Assembly: GCA_028641055.1 (NCBI GenBank)
Contig: CM054060.1
Location: 244,665,540-244,729,539 of the forward strand
Direction: 5' to 3'
From: Alopecurus myosuroides
Lineage: Eukaryota > Streptophyta > Magnoliopsida > Poales > Poaceae
DNA: 64,000 nt
Positions 9,004 to 20,879 of this stretch are shown one piece after another. The stretch's first letter is position 1; every line of letters starts with the position of its first letter. The position numbers and the translations under genes were made by a program. Under the pieces are notes generated by a model. That model was not told where the DNA came from, did not search any database, and was given only the letters and a program-made list of their open reading frames with translations.

Positions 9004-12000
9004 ATGGTACGTGCGCCTCTGTCCCGCCTTCCACACAAACCGCTTCCGCCCCGCCTCTCCTCGCCGCTCACACGCGAATGCGATCCGAGATCAGGCGATG
9101 GGCGGCGACGCTAAGCCATCGCTTGGCGCGTTCGTATCGCGTTGCGCCGCGGCGAGATCCGCCGCCAGACACGTCGAATTCCCAGTGGATCTGGGCTTTC
9201 AGTTCGTTATGTACTGACGTGGTTTCCTTGTTTTCGTGTTTTGTTGTTGTTGTTGTTGTTGTTGATGGCCGTGAATGTGGCAGCCGCTCCGTCTGGATAT
9301 CAAGGTAATCGCGATGCCTCTTGCTAGTAGGATCTACCCGGTGAATGTTTTGTTTCGTGTCGCTTATGTTGCTTCTGTGTTCGGTTGGATCAGAGGAAGC
9401 TCGCTCAGAGGTCGGAGAGGGTCAAGTCCGTGGATCTGCATCCGACAGAGCCATGGTTAGTGCCGTGATATGGATATGATTTTGATTCTGAGTACAAAAT
9501 TCATGTGCGAGCGATCAATGCTTCTCGACCAAACCGTGGTAATTTGCATCACCGTCCTATTGTTTGATGCAGGATTTTGTCGAGCCTCTACTCCGGGAGT
9601 GTTTGCATCTGGAACTACCAAACGCAGGTAGGTGGCTGTTCACTGTAGCCCCGCCTTCCTATAATTTCAGCTAAACTGGATGAATATTATAAGCAGTTAC
9701 GATGGTGTTACTTGTACCTTGTATGCTGCTTTTTTTTAATTAAATTAAATTATAATTTCTATACGTATCTAGAAACTGAGACTCATTTTGGATTTAAGGC
9801 GTATGTCATTTCAAACGCGATTTAGGGTGTGTGTTATAGTGAGCTAGGTGATATGCCTGGCTTTCCTTGGAAGGGAGAAAGAGAGGGACTATCGAGCACT
9901 TATTTATTAGCAATTACAGGCCAGACAAGCAGGCTTTGATGCACCTTTTTAAAAATGTACTGGCGAAAAGTGAAAACAAAAGTAACGAACAACTTCCAGA
10001 AGGCTATTGGAAGGGAAACAAGTGAAACAGGAGGCGGAAAATGAAAATATAACTTCCTTTTCTTGTGACTTGAGATATACAACTGTATAGCTGTTAACAC
10101 TTGACTGACAAAAATATATTTATTTACCCCCAGACAATGGTGAAATCATTTGAAGTCACAGAGCTTCCAGGTATGCTTTCCCACCTAAATTATTACTTCT
10201 CTTGCTCGGAATACTGTCTTATTAATATATCACATCAATCACAGTTCGTTCGGCTAAATTCATTGCACGAAAGCAATGGGTCGTTGCTGGTGCCGACGAT
10301 ATGTTCATCCGTGTGTACAATTACAATACAATGGATAAGGTCAAGGTATTTGAAGCTCATACTGATTACATCAGGTGTGTGGCTGTTCATCCAACCCAGC
10401 CTTTTGTGCTGTCATCGTCCGATGACATGCTGATTAAGCTTTGGGATTGGGATAAGGGCTGGGCATGCACTCACATATTTGAGGGACATTCTCACTATGT
10501 GATGCAAGTCACATTTAACCCAAAGGATACCAATACTTTTGCTAGTGCTTCCCTTGATCGCACAATAAAGGTCCGTATTTGTTCTTAAGGAAGATGCTTG
10601 TAAAAATCGCATCCTTTTTTGTATCGTTGTATGTAGCTGATACCCTAATATTTGACGTTAACTTCAGATATGGAGTATTGGTTCTCCTGATCCTAACTTC
10701 ACATTGGATGGCCATTCAAAAGGTGTGAACTGTCTTGATTACTTCACTGGTGGTGATCGGCCATTTTTAATTTCTGGCTCTGATGATCAGACTGCAAAGG
10801 TTTGCCATCTGCACTGAATTGTGCTTGTATATGTGAGGGTATTGGGCTTTCGTCCGACTTATTACACAATTTTTTGGATCAGGTCTGGGACTACCAAACA
10901 AAGAGCTGCGTTCAAACACTTGAAGGACATGCACACAATGTCTCTGCTGTCTGTTTCCATCCGGAACTACCTATAATAATTACTGGCTCAGAGGATGGCA
11001 CAGTTCGCCTGTGGCACTCTACTACCTACAGGTAGCCCTCCTCCCCACAAATCTCGGTCTCCGTGCTATGATATTCTTGGAGATGACACTAATAGTGCGT
11101 TGTCAGAAGCTCTGGTTTTTAAACTAACATCTATGCACACACCGGATGCTGATATTACCTGTTGGAGTTATTAATTTTCTTCTACATGTATTTTGTGTGT
11201 AAATTTATCAATACCTTCTGTGGTGTATTCACTATCCTCAGTTTATATAGCTTTTCATGGTTTAATTCTAGATTATAGTTGTTCAGTGAAATGGTTACAC
11301 ACTTGCTCATCTGAGTGTAAGTTTTGCATTGCAACCCAGTCATTCACTACAACTTGCAATCGGTATAACAGTAGAAAGCATTACAACTAGAAGTAGGGAT
11401 CAACAGGCATATTTGATCTTAAATCTGTATTGGTTGGTGCCACAGCTGGTTGTTACGGTTGTACATGAAAATATCTTGAAATGTATGAATAGATTACCAT
11501 ATGGCCATTAGCAATGATGGATGTGATTAATTCCTATAAAACAGTAGTGCTGAGAACAAGAGAATTCCTACAGCTATAGTCTTCCCTTAGTACTTAGAGC
11601 AATTAATTTTTGGAGCTATCATCTTTGCAGATTTTGTATAATTAGGTAAAGGTATCTCTTGAATTCTCTTACCAAAGTATTAAATTAGTATTCAACATAA
11701 TGATTCATGGGTATCTGCTGCTTTCTGTTCTATTTAGATGAATGGTACTTGCTAAAATGTACCGTTAGCAATACATTACTGTATATGAATTGGCCTACTT
11801 GGCAGCTAACGTTTCTTTCATCATTAGTTCTGTATTTTATTATTCCATTTGTATCAGTTCTTTCTATTAGTTCAAACGAGTGAATAATGCTTTTCTTGAT
11901 GCACTTACAGGCTCGAGAACACTCTTAATTATGGCCTTGAGCGAGTTTGGGCTTTAGGGTACATGAAAGGGTCAAGAAGGTAATGGATATTTAGCACTTG

Positions 12001-15000
12001 CACTGTATGAATCTATGGAGACATGGCCAATGTGAAGGGCCATGACGCTGAATGTCATCTTTATTTGCTATTTAAGCTCCACACACACTAACAAGGCGAC
12101 CACATTGAACATTTTGTATTACATTTATTCCTCAAATATCAGGAGAAAGCAATTATTTTCATATATTGATTCTCTGCGCCATAATCTCCTACAGTGTGAG
12201 GACATTGTTTATGTGCTAAACTGCTAGTTCTAGAATCTGCTCTTCACTGAAAGATGTAGAGTTTATGCTTTCATTAACCTGTTCTTTCCTTGCAAGTTAA
12301 GTTAGTGATATAATGTCTTAATTTTTGTAGGATTGTGATTGGATACGATGAAGGAACAATTATGATTAAAATTGGCCGTGAAGTTCCAGTTGCTAGCATG
12401 GATAACAGTGGAAAAATCATATGGGCAAAACATAATGAAATCCAAACTGTCAATATCAAGTCTGTTGGCGCAGGCAACGAGGTTCTCCTTGTTCACCATG
12501 CCAATTTGTTGAAAACTTGTTATCATGGTATATGCTTTATGCTTGTTATTTAACCTGTTTCTTTGTCAGATTGCGGACGGTGAGCGCTTACCATTGGCTG
12601 TGAAGGAGTTGGGAAGCTGTGATCTTTACCCACAAGTAGGTTACCTTTGATATGGAAATGAATGCATCATTCACATAGTGATGCTCTTCTTTGTCCACTG
12701 TCTGTTATTGAGTCCCAAGTTTGTGATTGTTTTGTTTCTTTTTTATTCCATACATCATATTACAGTACAACATTTCATGAGGGATGTTGCATGCTAAAAT
12801 ATTTTTATTCTATTTTTTCTAAATGCACATAATTGGTTAGTTATTTCGGTGTAACCCCACTATATATGATATTCTATTTTCTGGTACAATTAAAAGCTCT
12901 AACACTGAAATGAAACGTGTTAGGTCTTTTTTTTTTGCAATGGCACAATATGGAACTAAGTGTTGGTTTTGAATTGTACTTATTTGGGTAAAAAAAAAGC
13001 ACATGACGATGTTATGACTTATGAATTATGACCACTAAGTCACTAACACATTCTCCCGTACAACATTAAACATTACTTTGAGTTATTAGATGTCTTCATT
13101 CATGGTGAAACTATTAACCTTCCATTATGTAGCTGTTCAATTTTCATGAGCAAGTTACTAGTTTTGATCTTCGTTTCAGAGTTTAAGACACAATCCGAAC
13201 GGGAGATTTGTTGTTGTATGTGGAGATGGAGAATACATAATTTATACAGCACTAGCATGGAGGAATAGATCTTTTGGGTCTGCACTTGAAATCGTTTGGT
13301 CAACTGATGGTGAATACGCTGTCAGGGAAAGCACCTCGAGGATAAAGATATACAGTAAAAATTTCCAGGTTTGTATATTCAGTATAAGTAGCATCTTTGT
13401 TTTCCCTACTACTGGTTTGTGGTAATTATTATTGTTCTATCTTTGACAAACTTCATCTATAGATAAGAGAACACGCACATGCTACTGCACATATTCTGTT
13501 ACCTGATTTGTTACCATCTTCATGCATGAAACCAGAATTCCTGCAATCTATTGATGGTTATTCATTATTTCTATGTCTCATAACAAAAGGCTGCCCTACT
13601 ACCCATATAAATTGGTGGAACATTTTTAATAATGCCACTCATGTAATTTTTGTCCCATCTTACCTAGATGACTAGATCTCACCATTTTTTAATCTATGCA
13701 CAAAATAAAAATAAGCCTCATCAAACAAAGAGAGAAACTTTGTTATGTAAACTGTAAAGTGCAAGGAGAAATAGGATATGCATACGTATTTGGTGCCGCT
13801 GGTTCAGATTCAGGTTGTGATCTTGAGTCAACGTCTCATACTTTTATGCAACTGTCCTTTATTCCTATTAAAGTATTGATGATGCACATATTTGATATTA
13901 AAAAGTATGTCAATGCTTGAACCCTTACTGGCGGAGGATTAAGCTAATGCCTGAACATTTTAATTCCACATGTCAACCTTTGTTACTAGAATTCCTGACA
14001 CATAGAAAGCTAAAATTTCAGGAGAGAAAAAGTATAAGGCCAACATTCTCCGCAGAACGTGTATTTGGTGGAGTATTACTGGCTATGTGTACAAATGACT
14101 TCATCTGCTTTTACGACTGGGCGGATTGCAGGTTGATACGTCGAATTGATGTCAATGTGAAAGTGAGTTAACCGTGTTGCTTCCTGAAACTTCTTTTCCA
14201 TGCCTTTTTGTATGGTATGCCACTAAAAAGGTCTGTTTTAATTGTTGTAGAATGTCTACTGGGCTGACAGTGGTGATTTAGTGACAGTTGCAAGTGATAC
14301 ATCATTCTACATATTGAAGTACAATGTGAGTTTTATTAAAACTCTGTTGCCTTTCATAATTTGTAGCTATGTTCCTATGCTGCTGATGTACACATGCTCT
14401 TTTATTGTGTTGATGATTTTACTAAGACGTCAGAAATTTACATGAAACACTTGTGTGCAACTATTTTTCACTTTAACATTCTGTAATCACACAACATTAT
14501 CTATCTCCCAGAGAGATGTCGTATCTTCTCATTTGGATGGAGGAGGCTCAGTTGGCGAGGAGGGCGTGGAAGATGCATTTGAACTGCTTCATGAGATCAA
14601 TGAACGCATCCGAACTGGGCTATGGGTTGGCGATTGTTTTATCTACAATAATTCTGCATCACGGCTTAATTACTGCGTAGGAGGAGAGGTGAGCTTTTTA
14701 TCATATGAAAAGTCGCTTTCTTCAACTCATAACCAGTTGTAGTTGTACTTGTACCCCTTCAACTCATTATCATTCCATGCGCTACAGGTCACAACCTTGT
14801 TTCACTTGGACAGACCAATGTACTTACTAGGATATCTTGCTAACCAGAGCCGTGTCTATCTTATTGACAAGCAATTTAAGTGAGTATATCTTTGTTGCTC
14901 TTGTATTGTTCATGGTACGAACTCACAATGAACTTCTGAAGCTAAAATTCTTTCTTATTGCAGTGTTGTTGGGTACACTTTACTCCTCAGTTTGATTGAA

Positions 15001-18000
15001 TATAAAACACTAGTACTGCGCGGAGATTTCGATCGTGCAAATGATATTTTGCCGTCTATACCAAAGGAACAATATGACAGGTGCCCCATGTTCTACTATT
15101 AACTGTACTAAGCAGTTCAGGCCTCGACAAACAAATATAACCTTTTATTTTCAGCGTTGCACATTTCTTGGAATCACGGGGCATGTTGGAGGAAGCCCTT
15201 GACATAGCAACGGACTCTAACTACAGATTTGATCTGGCAGTACAGCTTGGTCGAGTCGATGATGCAAAGGCATAGTGGACTTTATTGTTTTTCGCATTTC
15301 CAAGAAAGCTTTCTCCTTTATTCAAATATTCTGAGTAGTTGCTTTGCAGGCAATTGCTCTTGAGGTGCAAAGTGAGTCTAAGTGGAAGCAGTTAGGGGAG
15401 TTAGCAATCTCTACTGGAAAGGTACATAGCTACCGGGTGTATCACAATATCACTTACCTTCTATGCTCACTTAATATTGTGCTAGTGCATTAGATTATTG
15501 TGACATGGCATTTTGAGTTTCCTAATTACTGATAGATGGATGAGTTAATAACTACAATTAGACATGGATACAGCCTAAAGTAACATCGGGTAGACATTTC
15601 TGTAGAAATATTACATCACAGTTTCGATGGGAAGGAGATGCTTTGCTTGTTGCTCAACATCATGCTCAAACAGGAAGTGTTTTTTTGCATTCAACTTATG
15701 CTCTTTCAACCTTTGTTTTAGCAAATACTAGAAGGATACCCCGCGCGTTGCTGCAGGGGCCTCTTTAGAAACTTCAATATATTGTCAATAAAAGTTTATA
15801 AGAGATGGAATACATTATGTTTTCTAATCAAATAGAAAAAATTCAATCAGTCATAGTATATATATTTTAAATTATTAATATAAATAATTGGATGGTTTAA
15901 TAAATAGATAATGTGTAGCATGCATGTAGTCATTAATAAATATTAGTGGAGATGACATGGACAATTGATTGGCTAGGAGAATGGATGATGTGAATAGCTT
16001 GCATGTTGAGATAGAAAAATCATTAATGCATGTTAGTGGGGTTTTACTTTATAAGAAGTATAGATAGATAGATAGATGACTGTAAAAGCTAATAACTTTG
16101 CTGTCGATTGCAAATCTTTAAGTTGCACTCTAATAACTTTGCCATGTTATATTTCTGCCTTGCACTAATATGCCAAACCTTTCTGTCACATCCTAATAAC
16201 TTTCACATGTTATGTTTCTGCCTTGCACTAGATGGAAACCTCTGAGTCCGCATACTCTTGGTCTCACGTGTCATACAACTTTTTGCAGCTCGAGATGGCA
16301 GAGGAGTGTCTTCTACATGCCATGGATCTCAGTGGTCTATTGCTTTTGTATTCATCCATCGGGGACGCTGAAGGGATAACAAAATTGGCGTCTATGGCTA
16401 AAGAACAAGGAAAGAACAATGTTGCCTTCCTTTGTTTGTTCATGCTAGGCAAGTTGGAGGAATGCCTTCAATTGTTGATTGAAAGGTATGGGCGCTTTTG
16501 TGAGGCTGTCCCTGTTTTGTACAGTATTTCTTCATACATGTTATTATATGTTAAGTGTACTACCATTGTCTGTACAGCAATCGTATTCCTGAAGCAGCAT
16601 TGATGGCGAGATCTTATCTTCCAAGCAAAGTCCCTGAGATTGTAGCATTATGGAAAAAAGATCTCCAAAAAGTACATTCATCCTTATAATTCCCCTTTGC
16701 TTTTTGTTCAGTTTGATGCCAAAACTTTTTCCCAGACCTTCACGGAACTTGGTATTAAATTATTAGTGCAATACATTTCCTTGGTACAGCTTGTTACTTC
16801 AACATAAGTTACATGTTCAAGCAGGAAAAAAAAATGTCGTTTAGCATTACCATTCAGCACTAGCGGTATCAATGCGTTGGATCATTATGATGTTTCAAAT
16901 TCAATAAGCACAATGTACCAGCTGACTTAATACATTAAATTCAGGATGGTTACAGATTGCTTGGAATGTAAACATTAGTTGAATCATGATTTGTTATATT
17001 TTATTAGTTGATTTCTCTCTTTTTTAGACAATTAGACTTGCACTGCACTCCCTTTAATGTCCAGGGGGGCACGTCTTACTAACTGATGGCGTTCTTTTTG
17101 TTTCATTTGCTTTATAGGTAAACTCAAAAGCAGCAGAGTCCTTGGCAGATCCTGATGAGTATCCGAACTTATTTGAAGACTGGCAGATTGCTCTCAATGT
17201 TGAAGCTGCCGTTGCCCCCAAAAGGTTTTGGTTCATTTATATCTTTATTAAGCCACATATCATTATGTGAAGTTTACCTTATTACAGTCTTCCATAATGC
17301 GACGGGATTTAGCTATTACTTTAGTTGGAACATCTGATTGAATTGAAAATGATGTTTGTACCTGTATTTGAAGCTATTAGTTATTGCCCTTTGACAAAAT
17401 CCTTTTTTAATAGGGGTATCTATCCACCTGCTGAGGAGTACATGATTCATGCTGAGAGATCCAGTGAGAGTCTTGTGGAAGCTTTCAAAAACATGCATGT
17501 ACACGAAGAGGAAGATGTATACGAAGAGGAGGATGTACACGACGGGGAGGAGCTAACAAACGAAAATGATACTGTTCACGAGGTATTACTCTTGCAGAAA
17601 ACTGTTGTGGATAGCATGCACAGTTATCCTGTAGGCTTGTTATAAATTTTCATGATAGCACCATCCGATGTGCACACCAGATATGCCCTGTAATTCCAGT
17701 CGAGTAGCTGGTCGTTGATGCGCTTTCGTGAGCGTGTAACATTTGTGCTTTCAGACAAAAGCGCATCTATCTGAAAAATACTGATGATAAACAATTAATC
17801 ATGTGCGCACACTGCTGCATGTTATATTTGCAACTAAATAGACTTGTTCAGGAACCTGTCGGTATGCGTTTTGCATCACTATTCACTAGCACTGCATGAT
17901 GCCCCTTTGCTTGATTTACGTTTTTTAAATCAGCAAAAAATCACATCGAGCAGGAACAACTGAGACAACAGCAATGGTGTAAGATTAAACATTGAAGAAT

Positions 18001-19202
18001 TTACTAATCATAATCCTTTCCATAAAAATTCAACCATCAGCTGCTAGTGGGGAATCTAGTTAGTTCTTTCATTTTATTTTTGAAAGATATCCCATGCTAT
18101 GAACCTCTGTCCTGAAAGTAGTTTCTCTTACCGATTGTCTCATTCACCGGAAACAAGTGTTTTGGTTGATAGTGTGATTGCACTATTTGTCGTTGATAGA
18201 AACTTCATTGTAACACGCGAAGATCAGTTCACAAATGCATAAACAATTGGGTATTCTGTCTTGGAAAGTCCTACGACGCAGGATCAACGCTCTGCCCAGG
18301 GAATTACTATCTCCTCGCCGCTTCCAACTGCGTGGCGCAGTCTCCACTGCTTACCCAGGTGTGCCTTAACACATCTGCTGCCAGCGGCGGAGTCAGGGCA
18401 CCTCATCCCACCCTCGCCCCGATGTCAGCCCCCCTCTTCCTCATCCTTCTCATTCCTCCTTCCTCCCTGCTCCTCTACCGTTCATCTCCTCCATTCAACT
18501 GTGCCCAAGGGTTTGGTCCCTAAGGTCTGTGAGCGAGCGTTCCGTATGTAGATTTTCTGTGAGCGAGTGTTCCGTATGTAGATATTTCATTGTCTTTGAG
18601 TTCCCAGATCCTCGAGCATTGTGTGTATATACTTTACACTCTCTTGGTCTTCTTTGGGTACTCTCTGATCCAACTCAATCTGTTCGGCTTGGAAGGGATT
18701 TTGGTTCAAATTTTCTGTGGACATCCAAATAAGGGCGTGCTTGAATTCCCGGTTAAGGTTACAGAGCCGGAATTTTTTCGCAGCCTATGCCGGATTTGTA
18801 GCGGGACCTCAAGTGGTCCGTAGAGTTTTCCTGTTGTTTTGGGTAGTATACGCCAACCAAGCGGGCCCTTAACTGGAATAATTTTAGGAGTAGCCTGTGC
18901 AATGTGGGTCACCACTAATGGGCACGTTGTGTCGATTAGTCTGGTCTTCTTATGGAACTCTGCATTTATTATTATTTTTACTCTAATAGCTTCTTTTTCT
19001 CCCTTTCATACCTATCCTTGCATACATGATAACACCGTCTTGGTCTTTGGTTCAACAGGCTTTTGTAGATGACGGAGTAGCAGACAGCCAAGAAGATGCT
19101 GTTGAGGTCGATGCTGATGGTTCTACCGATGGCACTATCCATGTGAATGGAAATGACAGTGAGGAACAGTGGGGTACGAATAAAGAAGAACCATCAGCAT
19201 AA
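9004..19202 (+). CDS. COPB2: Coatomer subunit beta' (COPI coat), 24 exons, 919 aa
   Basis: Coding exons are 9004-9006, 9284-9304, 9394-9455, 9573-9627, 10134-10170, 10245-10570, 10668-10799, 10883-11031, 11911-11979, 12331-12481, 12570-12635, 13180-13368, 14022-14162, 14251-14325, 14512-14688, 14788-14879, 14964-15080, 15155-15269, 15350-15421, 16289-16485, 16578-16671, 17118-17224, 17414-17582 and 19059-19202. All phases join, totalling 2760 nt including TAA, close to the ~910-920 aa expected. The N-terminal ~300 residues hold WD40 repeats (e.g. [24 protein letters not shown]). The middle is the coatomer WD-associated/alpha-solenoid region, and the C-terminus is a Glu/Asp-rich tail. In the family, beta' pairs with alpha and epsilon in the COPI outer coat and recognises dilysine cargo signals for Golgi-to-ER transport. 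The start codon is alone in exon 1, and intron 18 is GC-AG. No stops or frameshifts are seen, so it is probably functional. Confidence 0.95.
9238..9264 (+). repeat. (TTG)n microsatellite in coatomer intron 1
   Basis: About nine uninterrupted TTG units lie within the first intron, 20 bp upstream of exon 2. They are likely length-polymorphic. Confidence 0.85.
15270..15349 (+). other. GC-AG intron (intron 18 of coatomer beta')
   Basis: The reading frame and family alignment require the junction AAG|GCATAG ... TTTGCAG|GCAATT. This gives an 80-bp intron with a GC donor and joins DDAK to [17 protein letters not shown]. No in-phase GT donor is available nearby. Confidence 0.75.
15722..16078. repeat. 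Unidentified dispersed-repeat-like insert in coatomer intron 19
   Basis: An AT-rich block starts with CTAGAAGGATACCCCGCGCG and ends in TATAAGAAGTATAGATAGATAG with a short (GATA)n tail. These border words recall a widespread grass repeat, but I cannot assign a class. No open frame lies inside. Confidence 0.4.
18526..18585 (+). repeat. Two tandem 30-bp units in intron
   Basis: TCTGTGAGCGAGCGTTCCGT at 18526 and TCTGTGAGCGAGTGTTCCGT at 18556 start consecutive 30-bp units that differ at a few positions. Confidence 0.8.
18733..18868. mobile_element. MITE-like element in coatomer last intron
   Basis: The left border GGGCGTGCTTG and right border CAAGCGGGCCC are imperfect inverted repeats. They are flanked by TAA (left) and TTA (right), compatible with an eroded TWA target site of Tourist/Harbinger-type MITEs. 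Assignment is tentative. Confidence 0.35.
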
Positions 19203-19301
19203 AAGCTGTAGTTGAGCAAGTGTACAGTCCCAAATCCTTTTCGGTTTTTTCTCGTAGTACACCAATGATCTTAAGGAAAACCTGCTGCTGGATAACATTC
19301 G

Positions 19302-19401
19302 NNNNNNNNNNNNNNNNNNNNNNNNNNNNNNNNNNNNNNNNNNNNNNNNNNNNNNNNNNNNNNNNNNNNNNNNNNNNNNNNNNNNNNNNNNNNNNNNNNN
19401 N
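19302..19401. other. Assembly gap (100 N)
   Basis: Exactly 100 N lie between the coatomer 3' UTR and the first visible base of the Sirevirus 5' LTR. The expected first six LTR bases (TGAAAG) and the left target-site duplication are hidden here. Confidence 0.99.
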
Positions 19402-19564
19402 ATCATCGTCCGTTTTGGTAATTATATGATAGCACAACTATTTGATCTAATGTGTGTTCAGTAGATGGAAATGACCAGGTTTAAATAGGTTCACTTATTC
19501 TATGGGGCAAATGATCAATTTATATGAAAAGTGCAAGGAGAAACGAATCCAGGAAAGTGAAATA

Positions 19565-20101
19565 TGCAGGAGCGGAGGCTCCGGTGATTCCACCGGAGGC
19601 TCCGCCCAGGATCCGGTGGGGGCTCCGCCAAAACCCTGCTCTGGAGCAAATGAGCGAAACCAGGAGCGGAAGCTCCGGTGGAGATCCGGTGGCGGAACCT
19701 CCGCTAGTTCCACCGGAGGCTCCGCCATCCTCCAACACACGCGCTGCACGCAAAAAGGGATCCGGTGGGGTTCCGGTGGAAGCTCCGCCTAAATACCCTT
19801 CTGTTTGAGCAGAGCGGAGGTTCCACCGGAGCCTCCGGTGGACCTCTGGTGCCTTCCCTTTCCTAGGGTAACTGGGCTCCGGTGGGGGGTCCGGTGGATG
19901 CTTCGCTTAACTGCCTTTCTGTTTGGGCAGAGCGGATGTTCCACCGGAGCCTCCGGTGAGCCTCCGGTGGGCGGAACCTCCGCAGGACCCACCGGAACCT
20001 CCGTTCAGTATTCCAGCGCAAACGAGTTGGTGCGCTGCGCAACTGTGGAGCGGGCTGAAGACCACCGGAGCCTCCGGTGAAACCACCGGAACCTCCGGTG
20101 C
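19565..20101. repeat. Palindromic ACCGGAGNCTCCGGT cluster in Sirevirus 5' LTR
   Basis: At least a dozen copies of GGAGGCTCCGG/CCGGAGCCTCCGG and variants lie upstream of the TATA box, many paired as facing arms (GGAGGCTCCGGTGATTCC then ACCGGAGGCTCC). Palindromic clusters in the LTR cis-region are a described Sirevirus feature linked to small-RNA targeting. The counterpart in the 3' LTR is at about 51149-51701. Confidence 0.85.
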
Positions 20102-20135
20102 CCTGGACTACAAACGGTCACTTAAATGCAAGGGG

Positions 20136-20143
20136 TATAAATA
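20136..20143 (+). promoter_or_regulatory. TATA box of Sirevirus 5' LTR inside a small palindrome
   Basis: TATAAATA lies in GGGGTATAAATACCCC, whose 7-bp arms are perfectly complementary. It is just downstream of the palindrome cluster. The 3' LTR copy at 51737-51744 has one arm mismatch. Confidence 0.75.
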
Positions 20144-20849
20144 CCCCTTCCCCTACCTCTTAAATGCCAAGCTTTTTCCATTCTCTCTCCTAGCCATTAA
20201 TAAAAGCTTCAACCACCTAGATCTCCCACTCCGTCCACCCAAACACTCCCAAACTTGGTGGAGAGCTAGAGGAGACCTAGATCCACACTTCCACCAAAGG
20301 AATCTCAAATCCATCCACCACAACCTAGTAGATCTAGAATCCTACTTGAGGCCTAGAAACCTTAGTAGATCTTGTGCTTGTAGTTTCCACCTTGTTGCAA
20401 GAAGCTACGGATTGCTTGAGAGCCTCCATCCATCTTGTGGAGTGACCTCAAGTCCTTGTAAGGGTTTGGTCAACGCCTTCAAGTCGACCTCATAGTGGAA
20501 ACGAGCATCTCCCTCACCGGAGAAGCTCAAGGAGAACAAGGTGTGCACAACCGTGCTATTGAGGAGCGCCTAGGTGGCTCCCCACCCCTCCAACGTAGAC
20601 GTACTTCTCTTTGAGAAGGAACTACGGTGAATCATATCCTTGTCTCCTTGTTTACACTTGTTGTTTGCTTTACTACCTTACGCTTTACTTCCGTTGCGCA
20701 TATCGTTTTGTCCACATAGGTTGCTCACCTAGTTGCACATCTAGAGAACCTTACTTTATCTTGCTAAGCCCCACTAAAAGGAAAAGAAAAGAAAAATTGG
20801 TAGTCAACCTATTCACCCCCCCCTCTAGTTGACCATAGTGCACTTTCAA

Positions 20850-20863
20850 TTGGTATCAGAGCC
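20850..20863 (+). other. Primer-binding site of Sirevirus (tRNA-iMet)
   Basis: TTGGTATCAGAGCC starts one base after the LTR end. It matches the initiator Met tRNA 3' end. Confidence 0.92.
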
Positions 20864-20879
20864 TCGGCTCTTACTAAGG

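Larger units (their letters stand above)
17583..19058 (+). other. Large last intron of coatomer gene (1476 bp) with repeats
   Basis: The intron separates the acidic-tail exons. It contains a GC-richer stretch (18261-18530) unlike the flanking intron, then a 2 x 30-bp tandem repeat and a MITE-like segment. This suggests that it grew by insertion. No independent gene is supported. Confidence 0.7.
19402..20848 (+). repeat. 5' LTR of Sirevirus (partial, starts in gap)
   Basis: It aligns with 50982-52448 of the 3' LTR. Differences include point changes and repeat-number changes, so this insertion is clearly older than the Tekay element inside it. It ends ...GTGCACTTTCA. Confidence 0.92.

Noticed and set aside
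19565..20101. Regularly repeated palindromes that superficially resemble a CRISPR-like array
   Set aside because: Plant retrotransposon LTR context, irregular spacing and no unique spacers; explained by Sirevirus palindromes.
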